From contig NZ_JAVDDV010000014.1 in NCBI RefSeq assembly GCF_030848565.1, positions 1 through 64,000 on the forward strand: a stretch of 64,000 nucleotides of DNA, written 5' to 3'. The position numbers were made by a program, and so were the translations under genes. The notes beneath the pieces were generated by a model. It searched no databases and had not been told where the DNA came from. It saw only the letters and a list, made by a program, of their open reading frames with translations. How positions within the stretch are numbered: position 1 is the stretch's first letter; each line of letters opens with the position of its first letter. This document shows, piece by piece, positions 1 through 8,896 of the stretch. Source of the stretch: Natronolimnohabitans sp. A-GB9. GTDB lineage: Archaea; Halobacteriota; Halobacteria; Halobacteriales; Natrialbaceae.

Positions 1-88
1 TAGCTACAGTACGGACTCGGCGTGACTGACAGGCGTTCTGACCACTCATCGCGCGAGCGAATCGTTCGAGGATGGCTGGTCGTGACTG

Positions 89-170
89 TATAGTAACAAC
101 TGAAACGATTTACACACCGATTGCAGGGCCCTCGTGCGATCGGGTGTGCAGTGACGTGCAGTGGCTACTA
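89..170. repeat. Family A palindromic element, copy 1
   Basis: An 82-bp stretch that runs from TATAGTAACAACTGAAACG to GTGGCTACTA. Its reverse complement matches the copy at 38082-38164 almost along its whole length, with shared blocks CACCCGATCGCACGA, CGGTGTGTAAATCG and TTTCAGTTGTTACTATA. The inner part forms an inverted repeat around GTGCGATCGG / CCGATTGCA. It lies about 190 bases upstream of the nucleotidyltransferase gene. No gene is seen in the rest of 1-363. It looks like a MITE or a remnant of one. Confidence 0.75.
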
Positions 171-363
171 TCGTCGAGCAGGTCCCAGGTGGGTCATCAT
201 ACTCCGACGAAGCGCGGTCGACCACTGTGACTGTTCAAAAGTATCGGTATAGGATTTAAGACAGCAACCCTGGTAGACGGCTGTCCACGACTCCGATCAC
301 CGGTATCCGGCGTGGCGCCTCGATCGAGCGACTGTCGGATCACCACCAGCGGCTTCATCGACC

Positions 364-1323
364 ATGCACGCAATCGTACTCGCAGGCGGTTATGCAACCC
401 GCATGTGGCCCATCACGAAGGATCGCCCGAAAATGCTCCTCCCGCTCGGCGAGCGAACGGTCATCGGGCAGACGATCTCACAACTCGAGGCCGACGATCG
501 TATCGACGAAATTTATCTCAGCGTCAATCGCCGGTTCGTAAGCGAGTTCGAGCTGTTCATCGCGAACAGTGACTTCTCTCGGCCGCGTGTCAGCGTCGAG
601 GAGAGTACGAGCGAGTTCGAGAAACTCGGCGTCGTCGGCGCACTCGGTCAACTCGTCGAACGCGAAGGAATCGACGACGACGTACTGATTATCGCGGGAG
701 ACAACCTCGTGAGTTTCGATATGAGCGACTTCATCGACGCCTTTCGGGAACGGAACACACCGACGATTGCAACCTACGACATCGGCTCGCTCGAGGAGGC
801 AAAGAAGTACGGTCTCGTCCAGGTCGAAAACGACCGCGTGACGAACTTCCAGGAGAAACCCGACGAACCGGAGAGCACGCTCGTCTCGATCGCCTGCTAT
901 GCACTCCCCCAAGAGACGCTTGTCTTCGATGAGTACCTCGCAGACGGTAACAATCCCGACGAGATCGGCTGGTTCATTCAGTGGCTCCAGGACAGCCGAG
1001 ACGTCTACACCTACTCGTTTGACGACGTCTGGTACGACATCGGCTCCGCCGAGAGCTATCTCGACGCCGTCGCCTGGACGCTCGAGGGCGAATCGATCGT
1101 CGCCGACGAGGCGACGGTCGAAAACTCGACGCTCGAAGGAAACGTCCACGTCATGTCCGGTGCGTCGATCGAGGATTCGACGCTACGAGATACGGTGGTG
1201 TTCCAGGAAGCGACCGTGTCGAACAGCGAGATCGAGCGTTCGATCATCGATCAGTACGCGTCGGTTACCGGGCTCGAACTGAGCGGGACGCTTATCGGTC
1301 CGCACTCGAAACTCCGGCGGTGA
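364..1323 (+). CDS. NDP-sugar nucleotidyltransferase (glucose-1-phosphate thymidylyl/uridylyltransferase-like)
   Basis: A 319-residue sugar-nucleotide pyrophosphorylase, which transfers a nucleotide from an NTP to a sugar-1-phosphate and releases pyrophosphate. The N-terminal signature of the family is clear (LAGGYATRMWPITKDRPKML, residues 6-25), with the activating Gly/Arg loop and the PK pair. A second block, IIAGDNL near residue 110, carries the metal-binding Asp. The last 80 residues show hexapeptide-like repeats (STLEGNVHV, SIEDSTLRD, NSEIERSII), suggesting a short left-handed beta-helix. ATG at 364 fits the conserved start MHAIVLAGG. It converges with a large glycosyltransferase, so a role in surface polysaccharide or N-glycan precursor supply is plausible. 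The exact sugar and nucleotide cannot be read from sequence. Confidence 0.9.
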   Translation: MHAIVLAGGYATRMWPITKDRPKMLLPLGERTVIGQTISQLEADDRIDEIYLSVNRRFVSEFELFIANSDFSRPRVSVEESTSEFEKLGVVGALGQLVEREGIDDDVLIIAGDNLVSFDMSDFIDAFRERNTPTIATYDIGSLEEAKKYGLVQVENDRVTNFQEKPDEPESTLVSIACYALPQETLVFDEYLADGNNPDEIGWFIQWLQDSRDVYTYSFDDVWYDIGSAESYLDAVAWTLEGESIVADEATVENSTLEGNVHVMSGASIEDSTLRDTVVFQEATVSNSEIERSIIDQYASVTGLELSGTLIGPHSKLRR

Positions 1324-1365
1324 CTGCGGACTATCCGCGCCCGATCACGGAGACCACCGGAGCGG

Positions 1366-3594
1366 TTACGTCGGTTCGCGCTCTCGCTCGTGGTCGTCGC
1401 CGTGGTCCGCATTCGATTCGGACGCCGAATCCGTTTTCGCGACGGCCTTGGTAGTCACGCTCCACACGGCTGGAGCGCCGGCTGCCTGCAGATACAGCGA
1501 ATGGAGTTGCGCGATCCACCCGAAGAGGATCCACAGGTTTGCGTAGACGACCGCTTCGGCGACGTGGATTGGTGTCGCAGTTCTGGAAACGACCGGATCT
1601 TTGAACGCCGCGTACCCGTAGACGATAGATCGTGCCGGCAGCAAGAACAGAGCGAGCGCGATCGCGAGGACCAGCGGTAGTGGAGGTGCGAACCCAACGA
1701 TCCACAGGAGAAAGAGAATCGGAAAGATCGTGACGAACGGGGAGCTTATTGGAATGAACAACACCCACGCCAGCCCCAGCGTTCGCCGCCAGCCGAGGTC
1801 CCGCCAGGAGCGCCAGATAGCAACACCGTGGAGTCGGGTCACTTGTGCCCACCCTCTCGACCACCGAATCCGCTGGCGGACCAGGTCCCAGAGCGTTTCC
1901 GGCGTCGACTCCCACACCACCATCTGCGGATCGTACACCACCCCCCAGTCAGTCTGGAGATAGAGACGGATCGTGAGTTCGATGTCTTCTGTGAGAACAC
2001 CTTCCGTCCAGCCATCGACCGACGGTGGGACCTCGCGACGGAAGATCGCCGCCGACCCGGCGAAGTGTCCCGCGTCGAAGGCATCGTCGACGAACGGGTG
2101 ATCGATCCACGTGCTGTGCTGGCGCTCGAGGCTAACGAACCGTGACAGGCGGCTCTCGTCCGGGTTTGCCGCTGCTTTTCGCCCTTGAACGACGCCGACG
2201 TCGGAGTGTTCACGGAGCCACGCCAGCCCGCGAGCCACGAATTCGGCGTCGACGAACTCGTCGGCATCGAGGATGAGTACGTACGGCGTTTCTACGTGCT
2301 CCCAGGCCTGATTCAGGTCGCCCGCTTTCGATCCCGTCGTCCCCTCCACGACACGGACCCGATCGGGATAGTCGGCTTCGAACTGCCGGGCTACGTCGAC
2401 GGTGTCGTCAGTGGACTTCGTCGCCGGAACGACGACGAACGGCAGGTCGTCGAGCGTCTCGAGGTTGTGTCGCAGTGTCTCAGGGAGCACCGCGCCCTCG
2501 AAGGCAGCTGCGACCATCACGGTGACGGATGTGTCGTCGGGCATCGGTGGGGGTGGCTCCTGTTTTCGTCGGTGTGCGTATCCGATCTCGAGATACTCGA
2601 TGGTGACCCCGACAGAGAGAAGCCCGAGGTACCCACCAAGCACCCACGGAAAGAGCCCCGGTGCGATCAAGAGGACAGCGAGCACGAGCGCGTTCAGCGC
2701 GAGGACGATCACGACGGCGTGTTGAACGATAGTTACGGTCGGCGTCGTCAGAGAGTTGACGGCGGCAGGTGGAGGGCCGGGAGCGGCGAGCGTCGCGAGG
2801 GCGACCACCGACGAAACGCCGACCACGACTGCCGCCGATCGACCGAGGGTATCGGCTGGAATCAAGAGCCCTTCTCGCGCGGTGAAGCTCCATGCGATAG
2901 CGCCGGCGATCGCGACGGTCACAATGGCGAGTAACACTCCCTCCCAGTACCGGGCCTCCGTCCCTGGACGGGGTGGCAACGCGATATCGCCGAGTTGACG
3001 CATCCAGAACTCGTGTATCACCAGTATTGAGAAGCCAACGGTGTACACGAGCACCGCCACACCGGGTTCGGTGACAGTCACTTCGAGGACTTGTGCGGTA
3101 CCTAGAAGGACGAGCGCGTGACCGACAACCACCAGATACCACCGAACGTCGCGGGATGCGCTCACCGGACGGAGTTCGAGAGCGAGGAGGAACAATTGCG
3201 CCACGGTCACGTACAGGACCACGCGAACGTCGGTCGGCACACGTGGGGAGAGCGTGGCAGCAGCGGTCACCGACACTGCGAGTACGGTTACCGTGGTGAG
3301 CACGACAGCGAGAGCGCTCCCCAGAGAGGATTTCGTGACTGCTCTCGTTCGGCGGACCGCTGCAACGAGCGCGAGGGCCGAAAGAATCCCGCCGCCAGCG
3401 AACACGAGCATTCCACCCAGCGGGTCGATATCCAGTCCGAGACCGATCACGCCGACGATCGCCGTAACTGTCGATACGTACCAGACGACACGATAGAGAC
3501 TGGACGTCACCAGTGCCGTTACACCAAGCACTGAAAAAAGCTCGGGTGCAGACCGGGAACCGGGTCCTCCACAGCGGACGAGCGACGTGGTCAC
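1366..3594 (-). CDS. Multi-pass membrane glycosyltransferase family 2 protein
   Basis: A protein of about 742 residues. The first half is a run of hydrophobic segments (about ten likely membrane helices). A cytosolic GT2 domain follows, with the DxD-like motif LILDADEFVDAEF, then LTEDIELTIRL and the QxxRW motif QRIRWSRGWAQ. Four or so hydrophobic segments close the protein. This is the architecture of processive or polyprenol-linked membrane glycosyltransferases, as in cellulose/hyaluronan synthase-like enzymes. No ATG is usable before the first helices. GTG at 3594 is chosen because the longer GTG start at 3636 lies inside a palindromic repeat that begins at 3601. Convergent with the sugar nucleotidyltransferase, it probably belongs to extracellular polysaccharide or S-layer glycan synthesis. 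Product sugar unknown. Confidence 0.85.
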   Translation of the reverse strand: MTTSLVRCGGPGSRSAPELFSVLGVTALVTSSLYRVVWYVSTVTAIVGVIGLGLDIDPLGGMLVFAGGGILSALALVAAVRRTRAVTKSSLGSALAVVLTTVTVLAVSVTAAATLSPRVPTDVRVVLYVTVAQLFLLALELRPVSASRDVRWYLVVVGHALVLLGTAQVLEVTVTEPGVAVLVYTVGFSILVIHEFWMRQLGDIALPPRPGTEARYWEGVLLAIVTVAIAGAIAWSFTAREGLLIPADTLGRSAAVVVGVSSVVALATLAAPGPPPAAVNSLTTPTVTIVQHAVVIVLALNALVLAVLLIAPGLFPWVLGGYLGLLSVGVTIEYLEIGYAHRRKQEPPPPMPDDTSVTVMVAAAFEGAVLPETLRHNLETLDDLPFVVVPATKSTDDTVDVARQFEADYPDRVRVVEGTTGSKAGDLNQAWEHVETPYVLILDADEFVDAEFVARGLAWLREHSDVGVVQGRKAAANPDESRLSRFVSLERQHSTWIDHPFVDDAFDAGHFAGSAAIFRREVPPSVDGWTEGVLTEDIELTIRLYLQTDWGVVYDPQMVVWESTPETLWDLVRQRIRWSRGWAQVTRLHGVAIWRSWRDLGWRRTLGLAWVLFIPISSPFVTIFPILFLLWIVGFAPPLPLVLAIALALFLLPARSIVYGYAAFKDPVVSRTATPIHVAEAVVYANLWILFGWIAQLHSLYLQAAGAPAVWSVTTKAVAKTDSASESNADHGDDHEREREPT

Positions 3595-3600
3595 TTCTGG

Positions 3601-3708
3601 TACTGTCGGACAGCACGGGTCACCGGTCGGTCCCACGACTGCGGCCGTTGCCGACGGTGACGGCCGCGACGTCGCGACCGACGGCTCACTGACTGCCGTC
3701 TGACAATA
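3601..3708. repeat. Family B palindromic element, full-length copy
   Basis: Begins TACTGTCGGACAG and ends CTGACAATA. Its reverse complement aligns along its length with the copies at 43770-43877 and 25177-25283 (shared blocks CAGTCAGTGAG, GTCGGTCGCGA, GCGGCCGTCACC, GACGGCCGCAGTCG in the 43770 copy). Flanking triplets are TGG on the left and TGA on the right, one base short of a direct repeat. It sits directly upstream of the glycosyltransferase start. Confidence 0.75.
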
Positions 3709-3745
3709 TGAGGGCGGGTGTCCCGGGATCTACCGTTCACACGAG

Positions 3746-3828
3746 TGATACGGCCTACTGTCGTCAATTACGTTGAGCGCCGACCCGTCCTGACGATCGG
3801 CGGTACACAGTAACAGCTGTCCGTATGA
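3746..3828. repeat. Family C palindromic element with TGA direct repeat
   Basis: A 77-bp element (3749-3825) starting TACGGCCTACTGTCGTC and ending CAGCTGTCCGTA, with an inner stem around GCGCCGACC / GATCGGCGG. It is bounded by a perfect 3-bp direct repeat TGA (3746-3748 and 3826-3828). It lies between the divergently placed repeat B copy and the 3' side of the mutase gene. Confidence 0.75.
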
Positions 3829-3943
3829 GGTCACCAATCCAGACCGAACCTCCCTCGAGCGAGAACACCGGGTGGCTGAAGCGTCCGCTACGGTGTACAC
3901 GTTCGACGTCGGCTACGTCAGCGTGAAACGTGGGTTCGGCCCG

Positions 3944-5629
3944 TCAGACCGCGCTGCCGGGCTGGAATTCGCCGAACTCGTCGCGCAGGACGTTACAGAT
4001 CTCCCCGACGGTCGCATAGACTTTCACGGCCTCGATGATGTACGGCATCAGGTTCTCGTCGCCGCGGGCGGCCTCGCGCAGGGCCTCGAGTTTGGCGTCG
4101 ACGGCCTCGCTGTCGCGGTCGCCACGGACGGACTCGAGGCGGTCGATCTGGCGCTGCTGGTCTTCCTCGGTGACCTCCTCGACGTCCATCTCGGGTTCGC
4201 CCTCGTCGATTTCGAACTCGTTGACGCCGACGATGATGCGCTCTTTCTCTTCGATCTCCTTTTGGCGATCGAAGGCAGTGTCCTGGATCTGGCGCTGAAC
4301 CCACTGCTGTTCGACGGCCTCGAGCATGCCACCACGATCCTCGACTTCGTCTAAGATCTCGTAGGCCTCTTCCTCGACCTCGTCGGTCAGCGACTCGACG
4401 TAGTAGCTGCCCGCAAGCGGGTCGATCGTGTCGGCCGCGCCCGACTCGTGGGCGAGGATCTGCTGGGTCCGCAACGCGGTTCGGACGGATTCCTCGGTCG
4501 GCAGGGCAAGCGCCTCGTCTTTGCCGTTGGTGTGGAGGCTCTGGGTGCCACCGAGAACGGCCGCGAGTGCCTGGTAGGCGACGCGGACGACGTTGTTCTC
4601 GATCTGCTGGGCGGTCAACATCGAGCCCGCGGTCTGGGTGTGGAACTTGAGCTGTTTCGACTTGGGATCGTCCGGGTCGAACCGCTCTTCCATGATGTCG
4701 TGCCACATCCGACGGGCGGCGCGGAACTTCGCGACCTCCTCGAAGATGTTGTTGTGACCGTTGAAGAAGAAAGACAGCTGGGGGGCGAAGTCGTCGACGT
4801 CGAGACCAGCCTCGATCGCGGCCTCGACGTACTCGATGCCGTTACCCAGTGTAAAGGCGAGTTCCTGTGCAGCTGTTGCACCGGCCTCGCGGATGTGATA
4901 CCCCGAGATCGAGATCGTGTTGAACTTCGGTGTCTCCTCGCCACAGAACTCGAAGATGTCGGTGATGATCCGCATCGACGGCTCCGGCGGATAGATGTAC
5001 GTGTTGCGCGCGATGTACTCCTTCAGGAGGTCGTTCTGGATCGTCCCCCGGAGCTGCTCGCGGTCGACACCCTGCTGGTCACCGACCGCGATGTACATTG
5101 CCAGCAACACGGAGGCCGGTGCGTTGATCGTCATCGACGTCGAGACCTCGTCTAGGGGAATGCCGTCGAAGACGGTCTCCATGTCCCGCAGCGAGTCGAT
5201 CGCGACCCCTGCCTTGCCGATCTCGCCGGCGGCCATGCTGTCGTCGGAGTCGTACCCCATCTGGGTCGGCAGGTCGAAGGCCATCGAAAGCCCCGTCTGG
5301 CCCTGATCGAGCAGGTAGTGGTAGCGCTCGTTGGTGTCCTCCGGCGTCGAGAACCCGGCGTACTGGCGCATCGTCCACAGCCGGCCGCGATACCCAGTCG
5401 AGTACACCCCGCGCGTGTACGGCGGTTCGCCGGGGTTGCCAAGGTCCTCCTGGTAATCGAAGTCCGCGACGTCGTCGGGCGTGTAGAGCCGGTCGACCTC
5501 CTGGCCACCCGTATCTGTCGTGAACGTTTCCTTCCGCTCGCCGAATCGCTCGAGGACTGGCTGAACCTCCTCCTCGTGCCACTCTTCTTTGCTGGCACGG
5601 ATCTCCTCGAGTTCGTCAGGGTCGAACAT
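3944..5629 (-). CDS. mcmA: Methylmalonyl-CoA mutase, large (substrate-binding) subunit
   Basis: A 561-residue subunit of the adenosylcobalamin-dependent enzyme that interconverts methylmalonyl-CoA and succinyl-CoA. The family's N-terminal block is clear ([18 protein letters not shown], then [20 protein letters not shown]), followed by [12 protein letters not shown] and [18 protein letters not shown]. The length matches the archaeal split form, which lacks the C-terminal cobalamin-binding domain (no DxHxxG motif is present). That small subunit must be encoded elsewhere. ATG 5629 gives the usual short acidic N-terminus. In haloarchaea the enzyme serves propionyl-CoA breakdown and methylaspartate-cycle carbon flow. 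The promoter region is 5630-5711; the next gene upstream is a GNAT in the same orientation. Confidence 0.95.
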   Translation of the reverse strand: MFDPDELEEIRASKEEWHEEEVQPVLERFGERKETFTTDTGGQEVDRLYTPDDVADFDYQEDLGNPGEPPYTRGVYSTGYRGRLWTMRQYAGFSTPEDTNERYHYLLDQGQTGLSMAFDLPTQMGYDSDDSMAAGEIGKAGVAIDSLRDMETVFDGIPLDEVSTSMTINAPASVLLAMYIAVGDQQGVDREQLRGTIQNDLLKEYIARNTYIYPPEPSMRIITDIFEFCGEETPKFNTISISGYHIREAGATAAQELAFTLGNGIEYVEAAIEAGLDVDDFAPQLSFFFNGHNNIFEEVAKFRAARRMWHDIMEERFDPDDPKSKQLKFHTQTAGSMLTAQQIENNVVRVAYQALAAVLGGTQSLHTNGKDEALALPTEESVRTALRTQQILAHESGAADTIDPLAGSYYVESLTDEVEEEAYEILDEVEDRGGMLEAVEQQWVQRQIQDTAFDRQKEIEEKERIIVGVNEFEIDEGEPEMDVEEVTEEDQQRQIDRLESVRGDRDSEAVDAKLEALREAARGDENLMPYIIEAVKVYATVGEICNVLRDEFGEFQPGSAV

Positions 5630-5711
5630 TATTGTTATGGTGGGTCGGGTGGGGCTTGAAGCTTGATGAACGCGGCCGTAACTGTTCTAACACCTAACAA
5701 ATCGGGCGAGC

Positions 5712-6293
5712 CTACCGACCCGTATCGTACTTGTAGGTCGCGGTGTCGGGGTCGATCCCGAAGTCCTCGGCGGACTCGTCGTCGGAGACGTCGTCTCGGC
5801 CCTCGGGTGCTCGCTTGAACGCCTCCCGGAGTCGCTCGGGCATGCGGAACCGATCGACGTCGATCGACAGCGGAACCGCGTCCGGATCGACGCCCTCACG
5901 TTTGTCCTCGAGACGACTCTGTAACGGCTCCGGCAGTTGTGACTCGTCGATACGACGGAAGCCAAACTGGGCGAGATACGCCCCGTCACCCGTCAACGCG
6001 TAGACGGTATCGAATCCCTCGTCGCTGGCGTACTCGACGAGTCGCTCGACGACGTGGGCCCCGACGCCCTGGCCGCGCCAGCCCTCGAGGACGCCGATGC
6101 TGGTCAGCTCACAGACGTCGCCGTCGTCGGTCTTGTGGATCCGGATACGTCCGAAGCCGGCCTTCTCGCCCGACTGTTCGTCGACCGCGACGACGTAGTC
6201 TCGCGAGCGGAACGCCGTCTCGTCGAGGCCCATCGCCTCGATGTGCTCGAGCAGCCAGACCTCCTCTCTGTTTTTCGCGTCCCGCACGTACAT
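5712..6293 (-). CDS. GNAT family N-acetyltransferase
   Basis: A protein of about 193 residues with the Gcn5-related fold. The acetyl-CoA pyrophosphate loop is seen as GVLEGWRGQGVGAHVVERL (a Q/RxxGxG/A type motif), followed by YALTGDGAYLAQFGFRRI, the typical beta5 region. The start MYVRDAKNREEVW at ATG 6293 is preferred to the longer open frame, since the upstream 70 residues are of low quality and the base composition there looks intergenic. The C-terminal 60 residues (acidic, ending in DTATYKYDTGR) form a haloarchaeal extension with no recognised domain. Substrate unknown. It lies 82 bases upstream of the mutase start in the same orientation, but a link in function is not evident. Confidence 0.85.
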   Translation of the reverse strand: MYVRDAKNREEVWLLEHIEAMGLDETAFRSRDYVVAVDEQSGEKAGFGRIRIHKTDDGDVCELTSIGVLEGWRGQGVGAHVVERLVEYASDEGFDTVYALTGDGAYLAQFGFRRIDESQLPEPLQSRLEDKREGVDPDAVPLSIDVDRFRMPERLREAFKRAPEGRDDVSDDESAEDFGIDPDTATYKYDTGR

Positions 6294-6525
6294 GATTCGA
6301 CGTAGGGTGCGTGTGGCCAAAAGTATTTGTGGGACCGGCGGGCTCGCGGTCCGACACGGGCCCGCCGAACGAGCGCCGTCGAGACGACGCAGCCGTCCGG
6401 TAGCGAGCGAGACGTCAGTGATACTATTCGAAGCGATAGTCGGGATCCGTGTATAGCTGCAACGAAAACGAGACATTCGGAGTACGAATGGGGAATTATT
6501 ACGGAGTAACACACGTCTTTGGGAA

Positions 6526-6540
6526 ATGCTTATATTTCGG
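6526..6540 (+). promoter_or_regulatory. Putative archaeal TATA box for the small zinc-finger gene
   Basis: The AT-rich segment around CTTATATTT (6529-6537) lies about 25-30 bases before the ATG at 6562, in an otherwise GC-rich setting. This spacing fits leaderless transcription, which is common in haloarchaea. It is inferred from spacing and composition only. Confidence 0.4.
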
Positions 6541-6561
6541 TGTGTTGTGTGTTGTCATACG

Positions 6562-6738
6562 ATGGTAGAATGCGAACGCTGCGGTGACGAGGTCGCGCGA
6601 CGCTTCGAACACCGAGCCCGAACGGAGACGATGACGTACCGCCGTACCGAACGCGTCTGTGCGAACTGCCATCCAGCCGTTCCGGCCGCCCTCGAGGGCG
6701 AGTTCGAACGCGAGCGCCTGGTTACCGACGGCGGGTGA
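6562..6738 (+). CDS. Small zinc-ribbon protein (58 aa)
   Basis: A very small protein with two Cys pairs: CERCGDEV near the N-terminus and VCANCHP about 30 residues later. Together they form a one-zinc ribbon, as in many haloarchaeal micro-proteins. The start MVECERCGDE at 6562 is preferred to the upstream in-frame ATG at 6526, because the TATA-like box overlaps the latter and the extra residues do not look like protein. Its stop is 22 bases from the stop of the convergent M48 protease. Such proteins often act as regulators or protein-interaction adaptors, but nothing here shows its target. Confidence 0.7.
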   Translation: MVECERCGDEVARRFEHRARTETMTYRRTERVCANCHPAVPAALEGEFERERLVTDGG

Positions 6739-6760
6739 GACACCGACGACGGCGAGAACG

Positions 6761-7723
6761 TCACGTGCGTCGATTGTGGCTGGATCGGCGTCGATCAGCG
6801 TGGGCCCGCTCGACCAGCCGTTCGATGCGGTCGTCCGTCGAGGGGTGGGTCGAGAACAGCCGCGTCCAGTCGTCTTCCTCGGTGTGGACGTACAGGGGTG
6901 AGAGCAGCCCGCGGCGCGGATCGGCCACACGCTGGATCTTCCGCAGTGCGCGGGCCAGCGCCAGCGGATTCCCGGTGACGTCGACTGCCCGGTCGTCGGC
7001 CGCGTACTCGCGTCGTCGCGAGTGGGCCCTGACCAGCAGCGTGACGAACAGCAGGATCAGTTGGACGCCGCGTTCGATCCATCGCAGGAACCGACCGAAT
7101 GCCGTCTGCGTCCACGCGCTCGGACGGCCACGGATCCAGGCGACGGACCGTGCGAGCCCGACGATCGCCACCAACAGCGGCGACGCGAGCAGAAAGGCGA
7201 CGCCGGCGACCGTCCGAAACACGCCGAAGGCGAGTGTCTGGACGAACGCGTCGTATCCCTCGAGGTGGGCGAGTTCGTGTGCGAGCAGCGCCTCGAGTTC
7301 GTCGACGCTCAAAACCCGCAGGAGCGATCGGTCGAGGACGATCACGCCGTTTCGAGCGGTGCCGATCGCGAAGGCGTTGGGTGCTGGAAGTCGCGCGACC
7401 AGTAGCGTCGGCGTCTCCACGCCCATTCGCGCCTCGAGGCGATCGAGCCGCCGGTAGAGTTCGGGTGCCCGCGATCGCGGGAGTTCGACGGCCTCCAGTC
7501 GCGAGAGCAACGTCGTCGTCCCGAACCGGTAGCTCAAGTAGCCAGCGAGCAAGCCGGCGACGACGACGGCCAGAACGGCCGTCCCCGGGTCGAGGGCCGA
7601 CTGCCAGAGAGCCACGAGTGTCAGATAGCCGACCGCGGCCAGCCCGAGCGACGTCAGGAGCACCAGCACGCCCACGGCGACCATTAGGAAGCGGGGCGTC
7701 CTCGAGCGTGAGCGCGAGCGCAT
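6761..7723 (-). CDS. M48-family (HtpX-like) membrane zinc metalloprotease
   Basis: About 320 residues. Two hydrophobic helices at the N-terminus (MVAVGVLVLLTSLGLAAVGY and WQSALDPGTAVLAVVVAGLL) are followed by the zinc motif HELAHLEGYD (HExxH). A second hydrophobic pair comes next, then REYAADDRAVDVTG, which carries the third zinc ligand of the family, and a C-terminal STHPSTDDRIERL block typical of HtpX/Ste24 proteins. The start is placed at ATG 7723 (MRSRSRSRTPRFLM). The longer frame from 7813 begins inside a palindromic repeat and adds a Pro/Arg-rich stretch with no family match. The role is probably membrane-protein quality control. It is convergent with the zinc-ribbon gene and lies downstream of PAP2 in the same orientation. 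Confidence 0.85.
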   Translation of the reverse strand: MRSRSRSRTPRFLMVAVGVLVLLTSLGLAAVGYLTLVALWQSALDPGTAVLAVVVAGLLAGYLSYRFGTTTLLSRLEAVELPRSRAPELYRRLDRLEARMGVETPTLLVARLPAPNAFAIGTARNGVIVLDRSLLRVLSVDELEALLAHELAHLEGYDAFVQTLAFGVFRTVAGVAFLLASPLLVAIVGLARSVAWIRGRPSAWTQTAFGRFLRWIERGVQLILLFVTLLVRAHSRRREYAADDRAVDVTGNPLALARALRKIQRVADPRRGLLSPLYVHTEEDDWTRLFSTHPSTDDRIERLVERAHADRRRSSHNRRT

Positions 7724-7809
7724 GCGTATCCGATACGACGAACGAGGGTCGGAAACGGGTGTCGGCTCGGGACACGCAGTCGAGCGTGGCGGACGACGAT
7801 GGAGTCGGT

Positions 7810-7861
7810 TCATACTGCCGGACGAGCGGCGAAGCTGACAATAGTCTGTCCGGCAGTATCA
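7810..7861. repeat. Family B short element with TCA direct repeat, at a stop codon
   Basis: A 46-bp element (7813-7858) with perfect 11-bp ends TACTGCCGGAC / GTCCGGCAGTA. It is bounded by TCA on both sides (7810-7812 and 7859-7861). The right-hand TCA is the reverse complement of the TGA stop of the PAP2 gene. Confidence 0.8.
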
Positions 7862-8779
7862 GCCGGCGAGACGTCGACTTCGTCGCTTCGCGGACGTCCA
7901 GAGTTCCCGCGTCGGCGCGATCCACGGGACGAGGACGACGGCCGCGAGAAACAGCGCAGCGAGGGGCGCCATGACCGCGTAGGTGCCCAGTTCCAGCTCG
8001 GCGACGAACCAGGTGAGGCCGACGATGGCGAGACCGAACACCGGCGCGAGCGTCTCCCAGACGGTGTTTCGGGTGTGACGCGCGATCGTCGGTGCACAGT
8101 ACCAGGCGAGGAGACCGCCGACGGCGCCACCGAAGACGATGTAGGAGTTGCGACTGCCGACGTAGACCGCCGCGATCAGGCCGACAACGAGGCCGACCGC
8201 GAACGCGACCGACGTCGTATCGAGCGACGTCCGGCCCACCACGGTGTATCTCGCCAGGTAGTAGACGGCGAGAAAGCCGAGTCCGTAGGCGATACCGCCG
8301 ACGACGTCGCCATGATAGTGAACACCGAGGCCGACGCGGGTGAAGCCGACCCAGCCGACGGCGGCGATGCCGGCGACGAGACGCCGCCGGAACGTGCTCA
8401 CGGGGAGATCGACGACCAACATGCCGACGATGATCGTCGCCGCCATCGCGTGGCCACTCGGGAAACTCGTCGTGGAGATGTGTGCGGCGTGTTCGTACGC
8501 CGGAACGAACCATGAGGGAAAATCCGCGCTGCTTACCGGCGGCTCGACGGTCGGTCGACTCGCGGAGTGGTAGGATTTGGTGATCGACATCAGCCCGTAA
8601 CAGCCGATGACGCCGCCGATCCAGGGGGCAGCGAGATCCCGGTTCGCCCAGTAGGCGGCGATCATCCCGGGAGCGATCAGGTAGACGCTGCCGAAATAGG
8701 AGAGCACGACCATGACGATACCGAGCCAGGTCGGGACGAGATCACGGACGGCCTCGACGATAGCGGGGTCGAACCACAT
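7859..8779 (-). CDS. PAP2-family membrane phosphatase
   Basis: About 306 residues, mostly hydrophobic. All three motifs of the acid phosphatase/vanadium haloperoxidase superfamily are visible: KSYHSASRP (KxxxxxxRP), SFPSGHAM (PSGH) and TRVGLGVHYHGDVVGG (an SRxxxxxH-like motif with Thr in the first place). These give the active-site His pair and phosphate-binding Arg. About nine membrane segments follow the usual order, with the active site facing out. Likely substrates are lipid phosphates such as polyprenyl pyrophosphate or phosphatidate-like archaeal lipids. ATG 8779 (MWFDPAIVEAV) is chosen over GTG 8830. Its stop codon coincides with the end of a palindromic element. Confidence 0.88.
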   Translation of the reverse strand: MWFDPAIVEAVRDLVPTWLGIVMVVLSYFGSVYLIAPGMIAAYWANRDLAAPWIGGVIGCYGLMSITKSYHSASRPTVEPPVSSADFPSWFVPAYEHAAHISTTSFPSGHAMAATIIVGMLVVDLPVSTFRRRLVAGIAAVGWVGFTRVGLGVHYHGDVVGGIAYGLGFLAVYYLARYTVVGRTSLDTTSVAFAVGLVVGLIAAVYVGSRNSYIVFGGAVGGLLAWYCAPTIARHTRNTVWETLAPVFGLAIVGLTWFVAELELGTYAVMAPLAALFLAAVVLVPWIAPTRELWTSAKRRSRRLAG

Positions 8780-8896
8780 CGGCACATAGTTCAGATCTCC
8801 AACTGGTAGTTCTTTCGGTCGAACGAACACGTCCGCATAGCAACAGTATTCCTCGAGAGCACTGCGGCCGTTCAGCCAAGTGGGATCGAACGGGGA

